Shown one piece after another: positions 32,644-39,334 of a stretch of 39,334 nt of DNA; the stretch's first letter is position 1, and every line of letters begins with the position of its first letter. The DNA comes from Reyranella massiliensis 521. GTDB lineage: Bacteria > Pseudomonadota > Alphaproteobacteria > Reyranellales > Reyranellaceae. Location of the stretch: positions 1-39,334 of the forward strand of contig CAMARK010000042.1 in the NCBI GenBank assembly GCA_945860205.1, read 5' to 3'. Both the position numbers and the translations under genes were made by a program. The notes below the pieces were generated by a model, which saw only the letters and a program-made list of their open reading frames with translations, was not told where the DNA came from and did no database searches.

Positions 32644-33540
32644 TCAGCGGCTGCCGCGCATGCGTGGATCGAGCAGATCGCGCAGCGCGTCGCCAAAGAC
32701 GTTGATGGCGTAGACGACAATGGTGATGCAGAGGCCGGGTGCCAGCGCCAGCCAGGGCGCCAGGTACATGAAGGAGCGGCCCGAACCCGACAGCATGCCA
32801 CCCCAGGTCGGCGCCGGCGGCGGCACGCCGAGCCCCAGGAAGGCGAGGCCCGATTCGGCCAGGATCACCGCACCGACGCGGGTGGTGAACAGCACGATCA
32901 CCGGCGCCATGACATTGGGAAGAATGTGCCGCCACAGGATGCGCGGCAGCGACGCGCCGGTCGATTGCGCGGCATGGACATAGGCGTTCTCGCGCACCGA
33001 CAGCACGGCGCCGCGGATGATGCGGCTGCCGCCGATACCGTAGAGAAGCCCCAGGATGACGATCACCGGCCCCATGCCCGGCCCGACCACCGAGACGACC
33101 ACGATCAGGATGATCAGGTCGGGGAAGCACATCCAGGCGTCGACGAAGCGCTGCATCACCATGTCGAACTTGCCGCCGAGATAGCCCGATACGATGCCGA
33201 TGAAGACCGAGACCACGGTGGCCAGACCCGCCGCCGACAGGCCGATGATGACCGAGAGCTGCGCGCCGTAGAGGCAGCGCGAGAGCATGTCGCGGCCGAG
33301 ATTGTCGGTGCCCAGCCAGAACTTCTCGCTGGGCGGCTTCAGCCGATTGATCGGGCTGATCTGGTTGTAGCCGTAGGGCGCCAGCACGTCGGCGAAGAGG
33401 CCGCAGAACAGGAAGATGACGCAGATCACGAAGCCGAAAGCGCCCAGCGGCTTGTCGCGAAACAGCCGGCTCAGAAAGCGCCAGGTCCCCGACGGCGGCG
33501 CCGGCCGCGGCGCGACCGCGGTCTCGATGATCGCGACCAT
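32644..33540 (-). CDS. peptide/nickel-type ABC transporter permease (DppC/OppC-like)
   Basis: Inner-membrane permease of 298 residues. An N-terminal helix (FGFVICVIFLFCGLFADVLAP) precedes the motif GTDNLGRDMLSRCLYGAQ typical of the C-type subunits, then five further helices with the ATPase-contact EAA loop ENAYVHAAQSTGASLPRIL. Its ATG overlaps the stop of the DppB-like gene by one base (TGATG), so translation is coupled. Confidence 0.93.
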   Translation of the reverse strand: MVAIIETAVAPRPAPPSGTWRFLSRLFRDKPLGAFGFVICVIFLFCGLFADVLAPYGYNQISPINRLKPPSEKFWLGTDNLGRDMLSRCLYGAQLSVIIGLSAAGLATVVSVFIGIVSGYLGGKFDMVMQRFVDAWMCFPDLIILIVVVSVVGPGMGPVIVILGLLYGIGGSRIIRGAVLSVRENAYVHAAQSTGASLPRILWRHILPNVMAPVIVLFTTRVGAVILAESGLAFLGLGVPPPAPTWGGMLSGSGRSFMYLAPWLALAPGLCITIVVYAINVFGDALRDLLDPRMRGSR

Positions 33541-34496
33541 CAGCGGTACCTCACCTTGGGATCGAGCAGCCCGTAGCTGAGATCGACCAGAAGGTTGATG
33601 AACACGACGGCCACGCCCACGATCAGAAACACGCCGGTGATGATCGGGTAGTCGCGCTGGCTGACCGCCTCGAGCAGCAACAGGCCCATGCCGGGAATGA
33701 CGAAGATCTGCTCGAGGATCACGGCGCCACCGACCAGCACCGGCGCCTGCAGGCCGACCAGGGTGACCACCGGAATCAGGGCGTTGCGCAAGGCATGGCG
33801 CAGGATGGTCGTGCGGGTGGCCAGGCCCTTGGCAAGCGCGGTGCGGATATAGTCCTGGCGCATCACCTCGAGCATCATGGTGCGCGTGAGCCGCATGACG
33901 ACGGCGGAAAACGCCTTGCCCAGGATCAGCGCCGGGATGGCCATCTGGCTCATGTGGCGGAGCGGATCCTCGGTGAAGGGCGTCAATTTCACATCAGGCG
34001 ACCAGCCCCACCAGATCGCCGGAAAGACCATCACCAGCGTACCGACCCAGAAGCCGGGCAACGCCAGCGCCAGGATGGCGAAGGAGCGCGTGACGTAGTC
34101 GCCGATCGTGTCCTGCGAGACGGCCGAATAGACGCCGATCGGGATACCGACGATCAACGCCACGATCAGCGCCATCAGGCCGAGCTCGAAGGTGAGCGGC
34201 AGGCGGTGGAGGATATCCTCCATGACCGAGGTGTTCTGCCACAGCGACTTGCCCAGGCTGCCGTCCAGAAGGATGGCGCCCAGCCAGCGGAAATACTGGA
34301 TGTAGACCGGCTGGTTGAGGCCGAGCGCCTCCTCGAGCTGCTCCCGGCTCTTCTTGTCGGCGCCGATATCGTTGGTCGACAGCATCAGATCGATCACGTC
34401 GCCCGGGATCATCCGCACGGTGATGAACACAATCAGGCTGGCGAAGATCAAGGTCGGCACCAGCGCCAGCACCCGGCGAATGACATAGGCCTGCAT
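33540..34496 (-). CDS. peptide/nickel-type ABC transporter permease (DppB/OppB-like)
   Basis: Inner-membrane permease of 318 residues that starts with AYVIRRVLALVPTLIFASLI, the signature N-terminus of B-type subunits, followed by a large periplasmic loop (LNQPVYIQYFRWLGAILLDG) and six helices; the EAA loop is QDYIRTALAKGLATRTTILR. The ATG at 34496 overlaps the stop of the acyl-CoA-synthetase remnant (TGATG), so its translation may be coupled to that broken frame. Confidence 0.93.
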   Translation of the reverse strand: MQAYVIRRVLALVPTLIFASLIVFITVRMIPGDVIDLMLSTNDIGADKKSREQLEEALGLNQPVYIQYFRWLGAILLDGSLGKSLWQNTSVMEDILHRLPLTFELGLMALIVALIVGIPIGVYSAVSQDTIGDYVTRSFAILALALPGFWVGTLVMVFPAIWWGWSPDVKLTPFTEDPLRHMSQMAIPALILGKAFSAVVMRLTRTMMLEVMRQDYIRTALAKGLATRTTILRHALRNALIPVVTLVGLQAPVLVGGAVILEQIFVIPGMGLLLLEAVSQRDYPIITGVFLIVGVAVVFINLLVDLSYGLLDPKVRYR

Positions 34497-35149
34497 CAGC
34501 CGCTTCCTCCTGCGACCAGATTGCCGTGGGTGCTCGGCACCCCAGTCGAGCCCGTGAACTGGATCATGGCCGGCGTGTCGGCCGTGATGTGCAGGCGCCG
34601 CTCGGCGACGGCGGCGTCGATCGAGCAGGCGGCGAGTGCCGCAAAGGCGAGCCCGCGTTTGCCGTCGACGGTGACGATCCGCACGCCGCGGGCCTGGGCG
34701 CGATCGAGCGCGGCGCCATAGGCCTTTGAGTCCTGTGCGAAGACCAGTGTCGGCGCCACGGAAGTGAAAACAAGATCGAGACCCGACAGGGAAATGTCAG
34801 ACGACAACGACGCCACCCGCACGCCCGCGCGCAAGGCGCCGAAAAGGAATAGCGCACGTTCTGGACTGTCACCGGACAGGATCGCGACCGGCGCGCTTTG
34901 CGGCCCGAAGCCTTGGGCAATCAGCCACGAGGCAACGGAACCCGTCCGCGCCCACGCCTCGGCAGGCTGCACCCGGTCGATAGCCAACGACCGCTCGACG
35001 GAAACCGCCGGCTGGGGTCGATTGGGTGCGCACGTCGGGGCCACATGGCTCACGCGGTCCATCCCTGTCGAAAAACGTTCCCTCGTCGCCCGCTTTGCGC
35101 GGACGTTCTTGTTGGCGACAAGCTGCCGGGATTGCAGGTGTACTGTCAA
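34496..35149 (-). pseudogene. remnant of an AMP-forming acyl-CoA synthetase (feruloyl-CoA-synthase-like)
   Basis: Up to 217 codons are open, but only the N-terminal third of an adenylate-forming synthetase is recognisable: SVASWLIAQGFGPQSAPVAILSGDSPERALFLFGALRAG style segments, then IVTVDGKRGL, then a damaged P-loop read as MIQFTGSTGVPSTHGNLVAG. The normal motif (FTSGSTGxPKxVxxTH) has lost a serine and the lysine-containing part, and about 350 C-terminal residues, including the catalytic lysine, are absent. The frame stops with TGA overlapping the DppB-like ATG. Most of the coding start (TTG 35149 or ATG 35062) is uncertain. Deletion remnant inside an otherwise intact operon. Confidence 0.75.
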
Positions 35150-35168
35150 TCGGCGGCAAGAGGCCGCG

Positions 35169-36308
35169 CTAGTCTTCGAGCGTGCCCGCCAGGCGCTCCG
35201 CGGCTTCGGCGTAGTCCTTCATGAAATCGTAGACGACCGAGCGTGCCGACTGTTCGGTGTTCATGAGGCCGACTGCCTGGCCGACATAATAAGTGGCGAG
35301 CCGCTGAGCGCCTTCGTGACCGTTGGCGGCAAGCCGGTCGATCTTGGCCAGCGCCGGCCGGCTGAGGAGGCCCTGCAGCGGCATCGGCAAGGGATCGGGG
35401 GCGCTCTCACCGTGCCAGCCGTCGGTCCAAGCCGACTTGAGCTGCCGCGTCGGCTTGCCCGTCCGGCTGCGCGACCGCACGGTGTCGCGCGAGGTCGCGG
35501 CCAGCATTTTCTTCTTCACCGTCGGGGTGGTCTCGGCCTCCGCCGTCGTCAACCAGACCGAGGCGGTCCAGGCACCGGCGGCGCCCATCGCCATGCAGGC
35601 CGCCATCTGCCGCCCGGTCGCGATGCCGCCGGCCGCCAGCACGTCGATGTCCTTGTAGCTTTCGACCGCCTGCAGCACCTCGGGCACCAGCACCATGGTC
35701 GAGACCTCGCCGCAGTGCCCGCCCGCTTCGGTGCCGGCGACCACGAGAATGTCGACCCCGGCCTTGGCGTGCTTGATCGCATGTTCCTTGGCGCCGGTGA
35801 GGGCGCCCACCAGGATGCCCTTGTCGCGTGCGCGGGCCATGATCGAAGGCGGCGGCACGCCCAAGGCATTCACGAACAATTTGATAGGGTGGCTGAAGGC
35901 GACATCGAGGAGCCGCGCCGCGCCGCCTTCCCGCATGTTGTCGGTATAATCGTGGACGCCCTGCCCGGCGGACCACAGATCGGCGGTATCGATGCCGTGC
36001 TGGGCCAGCAGGCCGGCGACATGCAGGCGATGCTCGGGCGGCACGCGCGCCTCGAGGTCGGCCGCTGTCAGCCCGCCCTCCTTGTCTTCCATCTTGTTGG
36101 GGATCAGCAGGTCGATGCCGTAGGGCTTGCCGTTCACATGCTCGTCGATCCACTTGAGATCGATCTCCAGGCTCTCCGCGGTGTGGGCGACGGCGCCCAG
36201 CACGCCGAAGCCGCCGGCGTTCGACACCGCGGCCACGACGTCGCGGCAATGGCTGAAGGCGAACAGGGGAAACTCGATCCCAAGCTTCCTGCACAAGACG
36301 GACTTCAT
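35169..36308 (-). CDS. nitronate monooxygenase family / 2-nitropropane dioxygenase-like FMN protein
   Basis: A TIM-barrel FMN enzyme of 379 residues. The start (MKSVLCRKLGIEFPLFAF), the phosphate/FMN region VVAGTEAGGHCGEVSTM (near residue 180), and AAGGIATGRQMAACMAMGA (near 220) match the NMO/FabK-like family, which oxidises nitronates or reduces enoyl groups. The helical C-terminus with a long insert (LKSAWTDGWHGESAPDPLPMP) resembles members annotated as nitronate monooxygenases. It follows the LLM gene by only 4 nt, so the two are co-expressed ahead of the ABC importer. Confidence 0.85.
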   Translation of the reverse strand: MKSVLCRKLGIEFPLFAFSHCRDVVAAVSNAGGFGVLGAVAHTAESLEIDLKWIDEHVNGKPYGIDLLIPNKMEDKEGGLTAADLEARVPPEHRLHVAGLLAQHGIDTADLWSAGQGVHDYTDNMREGGAARLLDVAFSHPIKLFVNALGVPPPSIMARARDKGILVGALTGAKEHAIKHAKAGVDILVVAGTEAGGHCGEVSTMVLVPEVLQAVESYKDIDVLAAGGIATGRQMAACMAMGAAGAWTASVWLTTAEAETTPTVKKKMLAATSRDTVRSRSRTGKPTRQLKSAWTDGWHGESAPDPLPMPLQGLLSRPALAKIDRLAANGHEGAQRLATYYVGQAVGLMNTEQSARSVVYDFMKDYAEAAERLAGTLED

Positions 36309-36312
36309 CGTT

Positions 36313-37542
36313 CTATTCCGCCGCCTTGCCCAGACCCTTCGGCACCTGCGCCGCGGCGGCACTGACACGTGGGTTGGTCGTGACCTTGAGCGCCTCGGCG
36401 GCGTCCTTGTTCTCCATGATCTTGGCCATGATGGCCTGGCCGGCGCGGTCGAAGACGGCGCGGTTGGTCTGGAGGTACTTCTCCGACTCGCGCAGTTTGG
36501 TCACGTAGCCGTTGATTTCGGGGATGACGTAGCGCGCGACCATGTCCCAGCTGCGGAAAGTGTTTTCCGGATTGGCCCAATCGTGCACGAAGCCGACGCA
36601 GGTGCCGAAGCCACCGCTCTGGTCGACCACCGCCTTGATCATCTTCACCAGATCGTCCGGCGTGCCGATGACGGCGGCCGAACCCGGTCCCGACATCTCG
36701 TCGACGGCGGCATCAGGGCTCTTGTAGGGCTGCGAACCGGGGCGCTGCAGGGTGCCGTAGATGTATTCGTTGTGCCAGCGCATCAGCCCGTGCTTGGCCT
36801 CTTCGCGCGCCTTCTCGCGGGTCTCGGCGATGTGCCAGTTGAGCAGCACGCGCCAGTTCTTGCGGTCGACGGTCGTGCCGTATTTCTTGGCGGCCGACTC
36901 GGCGAAGCCCCATTGCGTCGGCAGCGCGGTCAGGCCTTCGGTCGACATCGAGCCCAGCGAGATGATGCCGATGCCGTACTTGCCGGCCAGCGTCATGCCC
37001 GACGGGCTGATCTGCGAGGCCACGGCGAAGGGCATCTCTTCCTGCAGCGGCAGGAGCTGCAGGCCGGCGTCGTGCAGGTCGTACCACTCGCCCTTCTGCG
37101 TCACGCGCTCGCCACGGAACAGGCGACGGATGATGTCGATGCCCTCGTCCTGACGGTCGCGCTGGGTCATCGGATCGATGCCAAGGGCATAGGCGTCGGA
37201 GGGGAGCGCACCGGGGCCCGAACCGAAGATGGCGCGGCCGCCCGTCATATGATCGAGCTGCACCATGCGCTGCGCCACGTTGAAGGGGTTGTGATAGGGC
37301 AGCGAGATCACGCCTGTCGCTAGCTTGATGCGCTTGGTGTGCTCGCCGGCCGCTGCCAGGAACATCTCGGGCGAGGCGATCATTTCCCAGCCGCTGGAAT
37401 GATGCTCGCCGCACCAGAACTCGTCGTAGCCCAGCTCGTCGAGATGCTTCACGAAGGCGATATCGCGCCGGAACTGCAGCATCGGATTCTCGCCGATGGG
37501 ATGGTGAGGGGCGAGAAAGGCGCCAAATCCTAGCCGTGCCAT
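36313..37542 (-). CDS. LLM class flavin-dependent oxidoreductase (luciferase-like monooxygenase)
   Basis: A bacterial-luciferase-type TIM barrel of 409 residues using reduced flavin from a partner reductase. Typical motifs: the start GFGAFLAPHHPIGENPMLQ, YDEFWCGEHHSSGWEM, KLATGVISLPYHNPFNVAQR, and GSGPGALPSDAYALG. GAGGAG about 8 nt before the ATG supports the start. Likely first gene of the long minus-strand array (LLM, NMO-like, remnant, importer). The substrate is unknown; relatives act on alkanes, sulfonates, limonene and cofactor F420-dependent reactions. Confidence 0.9.
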   Translation of the reverse strand: MARLGFGAFLAPHHPIGENPMLQFRRDIAFVKHLDELGYDEFWCGEHHSSGWEMIASPEMFLAAAGEHTKRIKLATGVISLPYHNPFNVAQRMVQLDHMTGGRAIFGSGPGALPSDAYALGIDPMTQRDRQDEGIDIIRRLFRGERVTQKGEWYDLHDAGLQLLPLQEEMPFAVASQISPSGMTLAGKYGIGIISLGSMSTEGLTALPTQWGFAESAAKKYGTTVDRKNWRVLLNWHIAETREKAREEAKHGLMRWHNEYIYGTLQRPGSQPYKSPDAAVDEMSGPGSAAVIGTPDDLVKMIKAVVDQSGGFGTCVGFVHDWANPENTFRSWDMVARYVIPEINGYVTKLRESEKYLQTNRAVFDRAGQAIMAKIMENKDAAEALKVTTNPRVSAAAAQVPKGLGKAAE

Positions 37543-37631
37543 TCGGGATACTCCTCGGTGGAAACAGTGGTCAGACGCCAGAGTTGGGCCTGCCCAATCG
37601 CCTGTCCAGAGGTATCGACCGCACCGCGAAT

Positions 37632-38792
37632 TCAGGGCGCCTTCAGGCGGCGTGTCAGCTCGCCCGCGATCAGCTCGTAGGTATAGGCGGTCGGGTGCCC
37701 GTCGTGGGGAATGAGAAGCAGCGACACATTGATATTGTTCGTCAGGCTGTCGACCGAGACCAACGGTATCCCGAGCTTGCGCAGCCTGTTCAGCACGGTG
37801 ACCAGAAAGCCAGACGAGGCACCGTAGCCGTCCTGGGAGGTTTCATCCGGCCACGAATAGACGACGATCAGCGGCGCGCCGAACTTTTCGCGCGCCAGCA
37901 CCTGCAGGCGGGCCAACAGGGCCACGAACAGGTCGGCCTGCTCGTCCTGGCGCTGGCGCATGCCGATCGCGTCGACGAACAGGAACTGCTCGCCCAGCAG
38001 GTGCTTCAGCCCGGCGATCGGATGGGCCCAGCGATAATCGTCGAACGACCCCGTGTGCCGCAGCACGCCGTTCTCGAGCGCGTAGCGCGGCGAGGACCCC
38101 AGCCACGATCCATCGCCGGTGACGCGGGCGAGCTGCGCCGGGATGATCCAGCTCACCACCGCCTTGACCGGCTGGTCGGCGTAGCGGTCGAGCAGGCCTG
38201 CCTCGAAGGCGCGCACCAGATGGTTGGGCCCATAGCCCGGCACGCCGAGATTGACGGTGCGCACCTTGTAGTCGTTCGCCTTGGCGAACTGCGCAGCGAG
38301 GCTCTGATCGTCGACAAGCCCCTGGCCGAAGATGAAGGAATCGCCCAGGAACAAGTATGTATCGGCGCCGTCCGGTCCGGCCGGCGTCACGCGCGCGGCG
38401 CTGCGGTCGAAACGATAGGTGTGGCGATAGATCAGCTCCGCCCCGAAGGTTGCCGTGGCGATGACCTCGCTGTTCGGCACGGGGCGAAACCCCAGGACCG
38501 GATCCGGCGGCGGCCACCATTTCGGATCGGTCATCTTCACGAGGCCTTGTCCCATCGGCGTGGGCGACAGGAGACCGGCAACGGCATCGAGCAACCCCAG
38601 GCTGACGGCGACGGCGGCGGCGAGCAGCGCACCCGTCCGCCAGCGATTGCCGCGCAGCAGGACGACGCCCGCCAGGCCAAGCAGCGCCGCCAGGCCGCAG
38701 GCCCACAGCGCCGACGGCAGCACCAGCGCACCGATCGCCAGCACGACCAGCAGGCCCGCCACGATCCCGTAGTTCCGACGACTGCCGGCCAT
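37632..38792 (-). CDS. membrane-anchored SGNH/GDSL hydrolase-like protein
   Basis: The 386-residue protein has three closely spaced N-terminal hydrophobic segments (about residues 10-85), then a soluble domain. The SGNH features are YLFLGDSFIFGQGL (block I serine, near residue 145), VNLGVPGYGPN (block II glycine, with N in the oxyanion hole), and DGHPTAYTYELIAGEL near the C-terminus (catalytic Asp-x-His). This is a lipase/acetylesterase fold, and the membrane anchor points the domain to the outside. Acyl or acetyl removal from a surface polymer is a guess. Starts at the ATG with GAGG upstream; separated by 89 nt from the LLM gene and on the same strand. Confidence 0.8.
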   Translation of the reverse strand: MAGSRRNYGIVAGLLVVLAIGALVLPSALWACGLAALLGLAGVVLLRGNRWRTGALLAAAVAVSLGLLDAVAGLLSPTPMGQGLVKMTDPKWWPPPDPVLGFRPVPNSEVIATATFGAELIYRHTYRFDRSAARVTPAGPDGADTYLFLGDSFIFGQGLVDDQSLAAQFAKANDYKVRTVNLGVPGYGPNHLVRAFEAGLLDRYADQPVKAVVSWIIPAQLARVTGDGSWLGSSPRYALENGVLRHTGSFDDYRWAHPIAGLKHLLGEQFLFVDAIGMRQRQDEQADLFVALLARLQVLAREKFGAPLIVVYSWPDETSQDGYGASSGFLVTVLNRLRKLGIPLVSVDSLTNNINVSLLLIPHDGHPTAYTYELIAGELTRRLKAP

Positions 38793-38852
38793 TGACCTCA
38801 ACGTGTCCCCCCGGAGTAGGGTGCGATGTACGTGTTCGAAAGGAAAACATCA

Positions 38853-38921
38853 ATGAGCGGGCAATTGCCGCTGAAAGGCCTCAGGGTGCTCGATCTCGCG
38901 AGCTTCATCGCCGGGCCGGTG
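38853..38921 (+). pseudogene. 5' remnant of a CaiB/BaiF family CoA-transferase gene
   Basis: AAGGA and an ATG are followed by 23 codons that read MSGQLPLKGLRVLDLASFIAGPV, the conserved N-terminus of type III CoA transferases. The expected continuation (a stretch with ADFGAEVIKVE) is missing; after the GGTGAGACC at about 38922 the sequence no longer resembles the family in any frame. The rest was lost by deletion, rearrangement or insertion. Divergent from the SGNH gene. Confidence 0.7.
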
Positions 38922-39334
38922 AGACCAGTCCGGGGTACACGAAGCGTGCCGCAAAAGAACGCCAGCTGTGCCGGAGCGTGTGCCGCAGCACCAGGATTCA
39001 GGTGATGCCGCAACAGGTTGCGCCACACCCCGGAGACAACGCCGACATGCCTCGGGAAGAGGTCCGAATCGCGGCGCTGTGCCGCTGGCGCCGGCGTTGC
39101 CGTGGCCGACTCCTGACGATCCGCGCCCGTCGCAAACGCCCTGCCGGACATGAAAAAAGCCGGCGCAATCCAAGCGCCAGCCTATCAAAAATAGGGTCTT
39201 CCGGGAATCGAGTGGGTGATTGGGGAGATCATAGGGCGCGAAAAGCTTGTGGATAGCGGTCTTTCTGCGCTTTGAGGCTCGCAGTAATTTGGCACAGTGA
39301 GGGATGGGCAAAACAGTGAAGCGGCAGCGTCGTC
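38922..39334. other. 413 bp with no recognisable gene (junk/remnant plus terminator)
   Basis: Frames are open on both strands but none resembles a protein I know; the minus-strand frames through 38922-39150 look like random GC-rich coding noise. The only firm element is the minus-strand intrinsic terminator at 39153-39181, which must end a transcript coming from beyond the window. The stretch 39186-39334 on the minus strand may be the tail of that unseen gene. Confidence 0.4.
39153..39181 (-). terminator. intrinsic terminator
   Basis: On the minus strand GCTGGCGC (39174-39181) pairs with GCGCCGGC (39159-39166), including one U-G pair, around a 7-nt loop, followed by six T (39153-39158). The U-G pair would be a C-A mismatch on the plus strand, which supports the minus orientation. 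Confidence 0.75.

Noticed and set aside
30914..33130. Long 738-codon minus-strand frame that would fuse a peptide to binding protein 2
   Set aside because: Its first part is an out-of-frame shadow of the permease gene; the signal peptide and ribosome-binding site place the true start at 32629.
39241..39262. TGTGGATAG close to a DnaA box
   Set aside because: A single near-match without further boxes, AT-rich DNA or origin-linked genes is not evidence of a replication origin.

Overview
The window is about 39.3 kb of high-GC, gene-dense DNA. The gene content and order (rimP-nusA-ylxR-infB, trmB nearby, hisA-hisF-hisE followed by a HIT gene, many ABC and tripartite solute uptake genes, CoA and flavin catabolic enzymes) fit an alphaproteobacterial chromosome, probably an environmental Rhodospirillales/Reyranella-like or rhizobia-related lineage. 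That placement is inference from content; there is no rRNA or tRNA gene in the window to test it.

Layout. 1-5.7 kb (minus strand): the translation/transcription core operon rimP-nusA-ylxR-infB, with a readable promoter and a terminator-like leader hairpin in front of rimP. 5.8-9.2 kb: a plus-strand MFS transporter converging on a minus-strand pair, a thiamine-diphosphate enzyme overlapping trmB by 4 nt. In many alphaproteobacteria trmB sits directly upstream of rimP, so this looks like an ancestral operon split by an inserted transporter. 9.3-10.9 kb: three small orphan genes, one an isolated terminase-small-subunit-like HTH protein preceded by a terminator with a competing hairpin. 11-12.7 kb: an M20 amidohydrolase, then about 590 bp with no recognisable gene that holds strong hairpins and a minus-strand intrinsic terminator just upstream of the amidohydrolase. 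12.7-16.0 kb: a GST-like gene, hisA-hisF, hisE and a HIT hydrolase. 16.0-20.1 kb: an alpha/beta hydrolase, a TauD-type dioxygenase, an FAD oxidase of the alkyl-DHAP synthase type, and a GFA-type zinc protein with no canonical start codon.

20.1-24.9 kb: a LacI-type regulator with a palindromic operator candidate, facing a 3-hydroxyisobutyrate-dehydrogenase-like gene and followed by a deletion chimera of an SDR dehydrogenase and a TRAP solute-binding protein; then a GNAT gene with an in-frame amber codon and comM. 25-27.2 kb: a TctC-type binding protein and an FAD monooxygenase. 27.2-37.5 kb: a long minus-strand array of LLM oxidoreductase, nitronate-monooxygenase-like protein, an acyl-CoA-synthetase remnant, and a complete peptide/nickel-type ABC importer with two tandem paralogous binding proteins. 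37.6-39.3 kb: a membrane-anchored SGNH hydrolase, a CaiB/BaiF CoA-transferase remnant cut after 23 codons, and a non-coding tail with a minus-strand terminator.

I found no CRISPR array, intact insertion sequence, prophage, toxin-antitoxin pair or recognisable defence system. The most notable features are the number of decaying or rearranged genes (four relics plus one gene lacking a start codon), several leader-type terminators, the unexplained 12.15-12.73 kb region, and the ABC importer with its flavin-enzyme neighbours.
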